Assembly (NCBI GenBank): GCA_965218865.1
Contig: CBDCME010000029.1
Location: 1-12,108 of the forward strand
DNA: 12,108 bases
Reading direction: 5' to 3'
From: CBDCME01 sp965218865
GTDB taxonomy: Bacteria; Pseudomonadota; Alphaproteobacteria; JAAXGF01
In this document: one piece after another, positions 6,513 to 12,108 of the stretch
Numbering within the stretch: the first letter of the stretch is position 1
How the letters are laid out: every line of letters begins with the position of its first letter
Notes under the pieces: generated by a model
What the model saw: only the letters and a program-made list of their open reading frames with translations
Database searches by the model: none
Told to the model about the DNA's origin: nothing
Made by a program: the position numbers and the translations under genes

Positions 6513-7151
6513 ATGACCACAGAAATCCATAGCGACCCACGGATTGTAGATCGTAGGCTCCGGCAGTATTTCGACACTGATCGCCAGCAACTCATTGAAA
6601 TTATTAAGGCGGCGGTAGCGGCGCGAGCACAAAGTACAGATGATTCCCCCAGGTCGGCCGCTTCTTACTATGCATGGGCTGCGGCTACCATGAGATTGCG
6701 CCAGATTTTTCGTCGTACGGGTTGGGAAAAGAGCTACGAAGACGGGATCGAAACCGTGATCGAACACGAACGCAAAATACAGATTGCGGTCATGAGCACG
6801 GATTCAGCAACGGCGGACATAAACCGATCCCCAAGAAACCGAACTATCAAGGGGCCGGCTTCGGAGAAGGTCGTTGATCTGAACAATCAGTACGAATTGT
6901 TCAAGCGAGACGAGATGGGGCCGCACAAGAAGCCGCTGTATTCTCTGTGGTATTTGTGCATTTACGACAACGGAAGCAAAGTTCGTGCCGAGCTTTCGCG
7001 CCCAATTGAGTTCACGGCTGGCTATATCTCGAAGTTCAGCGAACGCATCTTCATCTTAAAGGACGGTGATTGGGAGAAGGTTATCCTCGAGCCGCCGGAT
7101 GATCGGCCAACTCAGGATGATGATCTAAAAATTGATGTCCGCCGCAAGTAA
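6513..7151 (+). CDS. 212-aa protein of unknown function, partner of HTH-ImmA
   Basis: ATG 6513 has GAGG four bases upstream. I do not recognise the family. The N-terminal half (residues 10-95) is predicted helical, with many charged residues and an Ala-rich helix (SAASYYAWAAATMRLRQIF). A polar linker lies around 96-120. The C-terminal half (residues 120-195) looks like a compact beta-rich domain (KKPLYSLWYLCIYDNG, AELSRPIEFTAGYISKF, RIFILKDGDWEKVIL), followed by an acidic tail. There is no signal peptide or membrane segment, so it is probably cytosolic. It is followed after five bases by the XRE/metalloprotease gene and preceded by the large dyad. By position it could be a toxin, a regulated effector, or the protease's substrate; this is inference only. 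Confidence 0.8.
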   Translation: MTTEIHSDPRIVDRRLRQYFDTDRQQLIEIIKAAVAARAQSTDDSPRSAASYYAWAAATMRLRQIFRRTGWEKSYEDGIETVIEHERKIQIAVMSTDSATADINRSPRNRTIKGPASEKVVDLNNQYELFKRDEMGPHKKPLYSLWYLCIYDNGSKVRAELSRPIEFTAGYISKFSERIFILKDGDWEKVILEPPDDRPTQDDDLKIDVRRK

Positions 7152-7156
7152 GCATC

Positions 7157-8230
7157 ATGTTCAATCCGTCGCGACTCACGCTTGCGAGGAAGCGCCGACG
7201 ATTCAGTAAGAAGGAGCTTGCGGAAGCGGTTGGCGTCACGCCGCATTCGGTCCTGCGCTACGAGACAGGAGAGATTGGGCCCACGGATGAAGTGATTGCT
7301 CGTCTTTCGGACACGCTCAAGTTTCCTGCGGATTTCTTCTTCGGTGCTGACATAGATGAGATCCACCAAGATGCGGCCAGCTTTAGAAGCCTAAGCTCGA
7401 TCTCTGCCAAGGACCGGGATGCGGCGTTGGCGGCCGGCAGCTTAGCCTATATCCTGTCCGACTGGGTGGAAGAGCGGTTCGACCTGCCCAGGCCCGACCT
7501 GCTTGACTTAGGCGGCGATACGCCAGAAATCGCTGCGCGATCATTGCGAGAAAAGTGGGGCCTTGGGGAACAACCGATCAAGAATATGGCGCATCTCTTG
7601 GAGGCCAAAGGAGTGCGCCTTTTTTCGTTGGCAGAAAATACAATGACCGTTGACGCGTTCTCAGTTTGTCGAGGGGAAACCCCGTACGTGTTCCTCAACA
7701 CCATGAAAACCGCCGAGCGCAGCCGGCACGATTCCGCACACGAATTGGGGCACCTCGTGATGCACCGAGAGGGAGGGATGAAGGGGCGCGCTGTAGAACA
7801 CGAAGCGAACGAGTTTGCTGCCGCGTTCTTGCTGCCCACGGCCGACGTCATAGCAACACTCCCGCGCGTTCATACACTGAATCAAGTCATAGAAGCCAAG
7901 AAGCGGTGGGCGGTTTCAGTCATGGCACTTCTGCACCGGCTGAGGTTCTTGGAGATTATGTCTGATTGGCAATATCGGATGTTCTGTATCGACGCCACCG
8001 GCCTTGGATACAGACGGGCAGAGCCGTTTGGCGTGACGCGTGAGCGATCAGTGGTTTGGCAGAAAGTGCTTACGACCCTTTGGGGTGAGCGCATCACCAA
8101 AGCCGAAATCGCACGAGACTTGCGCGTGGTCCCCGACGAAATCGAGAACCTTTTGTTTGGCCTGTCTAGCGGCTCGCTTGGGGAACAAGTACCCAAAATG
8201 AAACCGCCGCCCCTGCTACTTATTTCCTGA
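7157..8230 (+). CDS. XRE-family HTH regulator fused to ImmA/IrrE-type metalloprotease
   Basis: This 357-residue protein begins with an XRE-type helix-turn-helix (residues 6-60: LTLARKRRRFSKKELAEAV, then TPHSVLRYETGEIGP). The M78/DUF955 zinc-protease domain has HELGH at 195-199 and the downstream EHEANEFAAAFLLP (214-227), which supplies the expected third ligand. In known systems such as ImmR/ImmA of ICEBs1, the protease cleaves a repressor to induce a mobile element. Fused HTH-M78 proteins also act as antitoxins or stress sensors. It starts five bases after the 212-aa gene and ends 48 bases before the transposase start. It probably autoregulates through the upstream dyad and may act on the palindrome in the transposase promoter. 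No truncation is visible. Confidence 0.92.
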   Translation: MFNPSRLTLARKRRRFSKKELAEAVGVTPHSVLRYETGEIGPTDEVIARLSDTLKFPADFFFGADIDEIHQDAASFRSLSSISAKDRDAALAAGSLAYILSDWVEERFDLPRPDLLDLGGDTPEIAARSLREKWGLGEQPIKNMAHLLEAKGVRLFSLAENTMTVDAFSVCRGETPYVFLNTMKTAERSRHDSAHELGHLVMHREGGMKGRAVEHEANEFAAAFLLPTADVIATLPRVHTLNQVIEAKKRWAVSVMALLHRLRFLEIMSDWQYRMFCIDATGLGYRRAEPFGVTRERSVVWQKVLTTLWGERITKAEIARDLRVVPDEIENLLFGLSSGSLGEQVPKMKPPPLLLIS

Positions 8231-8243
8231 TGAACAAAATTGC

Positions 8244-8272
8244 TTGACACTAAGCATATTAGTGCATATATA
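8244..8272 (+). promoter_or_regulatory. Sigma70-like promoter of the transposase
   Basis: A perfect TTGACA (8244-8249) lies 17 bases before TATATA (8267-8272). Initiation six to eight bases on would fall at or next to the ATG at 8279, so the mRNA would be leaderless or nearly so. The only upstream purine run, GGGG at 8274-8277, is too close to the ATG for a normal ribosome site, which agrees with that reading. Confidence 0.65.
8248..8264 (+). promoter_or_regulatory. Palindrome between -35 and -10 of the transposase promoter
   Basis: CACTAA (8248-8253), five spacer bases GCATA, then TTAGTG (8259-8264) form a perfect inverted repeat that overlaps the last two bases of the -35 box and fills most of the spacer. 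A protein bound here would block RNA polymerase. The HTH-ImmA protein encoded just upstream is a candidate; the sequence is not clearly similar to the 6460-6505 dyad. Confidence 0.5.
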
Positions 8273-8278
8273 AGGGGC

Positions 8279-9163
8279 ATGAACAAATTGCCCTTAAAGA
8301 CCCGTTCCTTGATCCTGAATATGCTCTGCGAAGGTCAGTCTATGCGGGCGACTGCACGACTGGCCGATGTGAGCTTCAACACCGTCGCCAAGCTCCTGAT
8401 CGACGCGGGCAAGGTCTGCGCCGATCTTCACGACGAGCTGGTGCAAGATGTTACCGCCAGCCGCGTCCAGTGCGACGAAATCTGGGCGTTCACCTACGCC
8501 AAACAAAAGAACGTCGCTCGGGCCAAGGCTGCGCCGGCCAAAGCCGGGGACACTTGGACCTGGACCGCGCTGGACAGCGACAGCAAGTTGATCGTTTCCT
8601 GGCTGGTAGGCGGTCGCGACGGCGATCATGCAATTGAGTTCATGGACGATCTTCGCAGCCGTCTAGCGAACCGAGTTCAATTGACCACAGACGGCCACAA
8701 GGCGTATTTGGAAGCCGTCGAAGGCGCGTTTGGCGGTGACGTGGACTATGCGCAGCTTATCAAGCTGTACGGCGAGCCCACGGGCCAGAAGGGCCATGAG
8801 CGGAAGTACAGCCCTTCGGAATGCACCGGAACACGCAAGCGCCGGATCGAGGGCAATCCCGACCGGGCGGCTGTAAGCACGTCCCATGTTGAACGCCAGA
8901 ATCTCACGATGCGGATGCAAATGCGCCGATTTACTCGGTTGACCAATGCATTCTCCAAGAAATTTGAGAATCACATGCACATGGTGGCGCTCTACACCGT
9001 CTGGTACAACTTTATCCGCATCCACAAGACACTTCGCGTCACCCCGGCGATGGAAGCCAGCTTGAGCAAAACGGTATGGGACATGGAAGACTTGGTGCGG
9101 ATCATGGACGAGCGCGCACCAAAACCAGGCCGGCCCAAGATCTACAACAAGATTTCAAACTGA
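8279..9163 (+). CDS. IS1-family-like DDE transposase
   Basis: From ATG 8279 the product has 294 residues. An N-terminal HTH (RSLILNMLCEGQSMRATARLADVSFNTVAKLL, residues 9-40) precedes a DDE catalytic core: Asp66 in QCDEIWAF, Asp138 in TTDGHKAY, Glu205 in HVERQNLT. It closes with WYNFIRIHKTL (residues 242-252), as in the long-form IS1-related transposases that lack the frameshifted InsA/InsB arrangement of classical IS1. A TTG at 8240 would add 13 residues, but the promoter lies inside that extension, so ATG is chosen. All three catalytic residues and the full length are present, so the enzyme could be active. Its stop codon lies in the right terminal repeat. Confidence 0.92.
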   Translation: MNKLPLKTRSLILNMLCEGQSMRATARLADVSFNTVAKLLIDAGKVCADLHDELVQDVTASRVQCDEIWAFTYAKQKNVARAKAAPAKAGDTWTWTALDSDSKLIVSWLVGGRDGDHAIEFMDDLRSRLANRVQLTTDGHKAYLEAVEGAFGGDVDYAQLIKLYGEPTGQKGHERKYSPSECTGTRKRRIEGNPDRAAVSTSHVERQNLTMRMQMRRFTRLTNAFSKKFENHMHMVALYTVWYNFIRIHKTLRVTPAMEASLSKTVWDMEDLVRIMDERAPKPGRPKIYNKISN

Positions 9164-9173
9164 TGCACTACCC
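9152..9173 (-). repeat. Right terminal inverted repeat
   Basis: The reverse complement starts GGGTAGTGCA and continues TCAGTTTGAAAT, pairing with 5964-5985. The last four codons of the transposase, including its TGA, are within it, so the repeat is partly constrained as coding sequence. Confidence 0.9.
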
Positions 9174-9241
9174 AACGATGCATTCAGAATAGGTCTCCGC
9201 TAATATGGGTTGAATGTCGGAACATCCGGGGGGGAACCATC

Positions 9242-11415
9242 TTGGCGAGCACGACGGAGGTGGACGAGCTGCCCATCGAAGGGACGCCGAGGACCCAGGA
9301 CGATTGGGAGAAAGCGGTCCAAGAGTTCCTCAACGAAGGCCAAAATTTCAAGGCCAACGACTGGGCCAAGGTCGGCGTGAAACGCTATCCGGATAATAAG
9401 CGTCTTCGACATCTCTGGGCCCTGGCGTTGCTGCGAACGGGGGCGCCTGAACAGGCGCGCAAGGTTCTGGAACCTTATTCACCCAATTTCGACCTTGGCG
9501 TCACCCACGTCCATGACGCCTATACACACATACGCGACGCGGAGAAAATATTAGCCGACATCCCGGCGGGCGAGACACCGCCGCAGAAGGCGCTCGACGC
9601 GATCGAGCGGGTCGCCGCCGGGCTGCGCCGAGTCGATGAAAGCGCCATCTGGTTGGCGGAACTCGACAAAGAATCCTTGGGCCGCTTCGCCAAGGTCGAC
9701 AAGGTATCGTGGGCACAAACCGGCGAATGGAAGCCACTGAAGGATGCCCGAGACCTGTACGAGCAGGGGTATCGTTCTAAGAAAAGTACATGGCTCGGCG
9801 TTAACGCCGCGACGCTGTCGCTTATCATGCGCGAATTCGACCACGCGCGGTCACTCGCCCATGAGGTGCTCGATCAGTGCGAGGCCGCGCGTAGCGATCC
9901 AAAGGAAAATCTCTATTGGAACGCCGCGACCCTAGGCGAGGCCCTTCTGCTCCTGGGAAGAAAAGACGAGGCCGTAACCGCGTACGGAGAGGCCGCCACG
10001 ATCGCGAAAGAGAAGGCTAAGGGAAACGCCAAGAGTATGACGGGGGTCCTGTTGTCGCCTCTTGAGCAGCTCCTCATGATGGCGGACAACGGCATCAACG
10101 TGCCGAAGGAGATTTTTGACGCGTTGGCGATGCCTGCAATAGTGTTTTTCGTGGGCCATATGATCGACGCGCCAGACAGGCCGCGCCCACGTTTTCCGCC
10201 CGAGATCGAAGTCGCCGTACGCGCCGCCATCGACAAGGAACTCGATACCTTGGGCCCAAGCGTGGGCTACTGCTCCGCGGCCTGTGGATCGGACATCCTG
10301 TTCATCGAGGCGATGATCGACAGGGGTAACGAGGTCAACATCGTCTTGCCGTTTGCCACGAAGGATTTTCTCCAGACCAGCGTGAGCTTAGCGGGCACGC
10401 AATGGGAGAGACGATTCGCGGCCGCCCTGAAGCTGGCCGACCAGGTGACCTATGCCACCGAGGAGCCATACCTGGAAGATAAGCCTTTATTTCAATTTGC
10501 CAATGTCATCGTTGGTGGCATGGCCGCCCACCGCGCCCGCGCGCGCGGTTCCAACCCTTCTCTTCTCGCCGTGTGGGACGGCGTGCCTTCTCTTCTCGCC
10601 GTGTGGGACGGCGTGAGCACGGGTTTTGTCGGTGGCACCTCGGAATGCGTCGAACATTGGCCGGACGAGAACACACTCACCGTCATTCCGATCGACGAAA
10701 TCGCCGAGAAATCGGGCGTGCGCTACGAGAAGAAAAAGCGGGGACCGGCAAGGGCCGGCAAGATATCCTCGGAGGCCTATTTCAAATCGCGGGGACGAGA
10801 AATCAAGCACCTGTTGTTCGCCGATATCAAGGGCTACAGCAAGCTCAAGGAACGACACATGGAAATTTTCCTCGATTTCATGAAAAATCTTTCCGCCCGT
10901 CTCGCCCACCCCGACGTAGAGCGGCCGAGCAGCGTCAACACGTGGGGGGGGACGCCATTTTTGCCGTCTTCGACGACGCCACCTCCACGGCGGAATACGC
11001 CTTGGCGCTCCGCCAGGCGATTCGCGAGTTGGGAAGCGGGGAAGCTACCGGCCTTCCGACCGACTTCAGTTTGCGCGTTGCTCTCCATGTGGGACCGGTG
11101 TTCGCGGCCAGGGACGCAATCACGGGCCAGGCCAATTTCTACGGTGCCCAGGTCAACAGCGCGGCCCGCCTGGAACCGGTCACCGTGCCCGGTGAAATTT
11201 ACGCCAGCCAACAATTCGTCGCCGTGTTGGAAAGCGAGATGAACAAGGCGCGGCAAAGGGCCGTGGCGGGAAAAAAGCCCTACAAGAGACCTTACATTTG
11301 CGAACGCGTGGGGGTGCTGAAACTGCCGAAGGGCTTCGGCATCCAGGCAACTTTCCATCTCCGACCGCGCGAGAAAAAATCGCCTTCACCCGATTCGACC
11401 GCCAAAAATACCTGA
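9242..11415 (+). pseudogene. TRAFs-binding/TPR + SLOG-like + class III cyclase, frameshifted
   Basis: A TTG start at 9242 follows a GGGGGGG run by about eight bases. Residues 25-300 resemble the TPR-like TRAFs-binding region (DUF4071) found in MAP3K-type and bacterial signalling proteins. Residues 340-480 (GYCSAACGSDILFIEA, VNIVLPF, LLAVWDG, GFVGGTSECVEHW) look like a SLOG/Rossmann nucleotide-binding domain. From residue 520 follows a class III nucleotidyl cyclase: HLLFADIKGYSKL (metal Asp528), then a G8 run at 10944-10951 where the frame breaks. Removing two G restores VNTWGDAIFAVFDDA (Asp570) and continues to VNSAARLEPV (Asn638, Arg642, transition-state pair) and TGA 11413-11415, 723 residues in all. 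The Lys and Asp that select purines are both Asn (N566, N631). A 30-bp duplication lies at residues 439-458. Sequencing error is possible. Confidence 0.82.
10556..10615 (+). repeat. Perfect 30-bp tandem duplication in the cyclase gene
   Basis: 10556-10585 and 10586-10615 are identical and each encode PSLLAVWDGV, so the motif occurs twice in a row. The duplication is in frame. LLAVWDG is a conserved-looking strand-turn motif of the SLOG-like domain and would normally occur once. Confidence 0.95.
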
Positions 11416-11438
11416 GCGGTACCGGGGTCCGGCGGGAA

Positions 11439-11645
11439 ATGGCCGCGACGAAACGCATATAAATCTTCATTTCATCGCCCGGCGACGTCGCCAGCGAGCG
11501 CCGGCGCGCGGCCCTGGTCATCAACCGCCTGAACCGCGAATTCGCCCGCTTCTTCGAGATCGCACCCGTCCTCTGGGAATACGAGGCGATGCTTTCGCAC
11601 GGCCATTTCCAGGACATCAACGAAAGGCCCTCGAAGGCCGACGTT
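11439..11645 (+). pseudogene. Truncated DUF4062-like/STAND-type N-terminus
   Basis: Twenty-three bases after the cyclase stop, ATG 11439 (GGCGGG upstream) starts MAATKRI, then TAA at 11460. The same frame continues for about 60 residues with clear family character: IFISSPGDVASERRRAAL, INRLNREFARFFEI, VLWEYEAMLSHGHFQD, RPSKADV. This matches the N-terminal domain that opens large bacterial proteins with an FISSPGDV start followed by NTPase and repeat regions (DUF4062/STAND type, from memory). Homology stops after the GTT at 11643-11645, and the frame meets TGA at 11673. It is thus both nonsense-mutated and cut off, a remnant of the cyclase's neighbour. Confidence 0.75.
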
Positions 11646-11671
11646 AGGTCACGCCACCAAACCACAATTTA

Positions 11672-11699
11672 TTGATTGGCAATTTACGGTTATTATAAC
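11672..11699 (+). promoter_or_regulatory. Promoter of the second pentapeptide gene
   Basis: TTGATT (11672-11677) and TATAAC (11694-11699) are separated by 16 bases. The -10 box overlaps the odd palindrome GGTTAT-T-ATAACC (11688-11700). Transcription would start at about 11705-11707, the ATG itself, and no ribosome site is visible, so a leaderless mRNA is likely. Confidence 0.45.
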
Positions 11700-11704
11700 C
11701 CCCG

Positions 11705-12108
11705 ATGGCAAACGAGGACCTCCTCAAAATCCTTAAACAAGGCCCTGGTGCCTGGGGCGAATGGCGCGCGAACAATTTGGGAGTCAACCAGATTCCCAAC
11801 AAGGTTGACCTCACCAGGGCAAAACTCAACGGGGCAAAACTCGGCGGGGCAAACCTCAGCGGGGCAGACCTCAGCGGGGCAGAACTCCGCGACGCAAAAC
11901 TCGGCGGGGCAGACCTCAGAGACGCATACCTCGACGAGGCAGAACTCCGCGGGGCAGACCTCAACGGGGCAAACCTCAGCAGGGCAAAACTCGTCGAGGC
12001 AGACCTCAGCAAGGCAGACCTCAGAGACGCCAACTTGGTGCGGGCTGTGCTAAACAAATCAATAATCACCGGAACTGATTTCAGAGGCGCAAAGATCGAT
12101 CACGCCGA
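11705..12108 (+). CDS. Pentapeptide-repeat protein, 3' end outside window
   Basis: ATG 11705 opens a frame that runs past the right edge (134 codons visible). The N-terminus MANEDLLKILKQGPGAWGEWRANN is the lead-in seen in many bacterial pentapeptide proteins (ILKQG, W, WR). From about residue 38 come unbroken A(D/N/K/E)L(x)(x) pentapeptides: AKLNG, AKLGG, ANLSG, ADLSG, AELRD and so on, predicted to form a beta-helix. The DNA itself is a degenerate 15-base tandem array (GGGGCAAACCTCAGC-like), which suggests growth by slippage. It is unrelated in detail to the pentapeptide protein at the left edge, whose repeats are more diverged. The function is unknown; it follows the decayed cyclase locus after a sharp junction at about 11645. 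Confidence 0.9.
   Translation, partial: MANEDLLKILKQGPGAWGEWRANNLGVNQIPNKVDLTRAKLNGAKLGGANLSGADLSGAELRDAKLGGADLRDAYLDEAELRGADLNGANLSRAKLVEADLSKADLRDANLVRAVLNKSIITGTDFRGAKIDHA

Larger units (their letters stand above)
5964..9173 (+). mobile_element. IS1-like transposon with four cargo genes
   Basis: The borders are a 22-bp inverted repeat beginning GGGTAGTGC at 5964 and ending GCACTACCC at 9173, with 21 of 22 positions matching. The pairing can be extended two bases outward (TT/AA). Between them lie four cargo genes and one complete DDE transposase, all on the plus strand; the transposase stop codon falls inside the right repeat. GG-starting ends with TAGTG are typical of IS1-family elements, and from memory one IS1 subgroup (ISMhu11-like) includes unusually long members. 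The flanks (CCTTTTT before 5964, AACGATGC after 9173) show no target-site duplication, so the element may be old or may have been reshuffled. Codon use of the cargo is less GC-extreme than that of the neighbours. Confidence 0.85.

Noticed and set aside
11820..12030. Short regular repeats that could suggest a CRISPR array
   Set aside because: The 15-base periodicity encodes pentapeptides in frame, with no spacers of constant length.

Overview
The window looks like a GC-rich alphaproteobacterial chromosome segment, probably from a Rhodospirillales-like lineage. The evidence is an adjacent rplM-rpsI pair with alphaproteobacterial-type proteins, a cobA-type uroporphyrinogen-III methyltransferase, and a ChaC-like gamma-glutamylcyclotransferase. 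This is inferred from protein character and base composition only. Several genes are broken at G runs, so either the region is decaying or the assembly carries homopolymer errors.

Layout. (1) 1-1332: a pentapeptide-repeat protein, open at the left edge, followed at once by a 60-bp repeat that contains a terminator hairpin and lies within a larger 131-bp inverted-repeat structure. (2) 1595-2474: an exported Sel1-repeat protein with a one-base frameshift. (3) 2634-2744, minus strand: a 36-residue single-pass membrane protein with a strong Shine-Dalgarno sequence. (4) 3043-3102: a second, exact, inverted copy of the 60-bp repeat, starting inside the rpsI stop codon and acting as its terminator. 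(5) 3101-5592, all minus strand: chaC-like, cobA, then rplM-rpsI behind their own TTGACA promoter.

(6) 5964-9173: a 3.2-kb mobile element not obvious from gene calls alone. Near-perfect 22-bp terminal inverted repeats enclose an IS1-family-like DDE transposase and four cargo genes. These are a 55-aa four-cysteine protein translationally coupled to a 77-aa basic protein, then an unrecognised 212-aa protein paired with an XRE-HTH/ImmA-type metalloprotease. The second pair is preceded by a 46-bp nested dyad. The transposase has its own sigma70-like promoter with an embedded palindrome, and its mRNA is predicted to be leaderless. The simplest reading is a transposon carrying a self-regulated module that may also restrain the transposase, resembling toxin-antitoxin or phage-lysogeny switches.

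(7) 9242-11645: a large protein combining a TRAFs-binding/TPR region, a SLOG-like Rossmann region and a class III nucleotidyl cyclase, broken at a G8 run and carrying a 30-bp tandem duplication. It is followed by a truncated, stop-interrupted gene whose FISSPGDV start resembles DUF4062/STAND-type proteins. Together they look like a decayed cyclic-nucleotide signalling or defence locus. (8) 11705 to the right edge: a second pentapeptide-repeat protein, probably leaderless.

Most interesting: the cargo-bearing IS1-like element with its two dyads, the cyclase/DUF4062 pair with altered base-selecting residues, and the paired inverted terminator repeats. No tRNA, rRNA or CRISPR array was seen.
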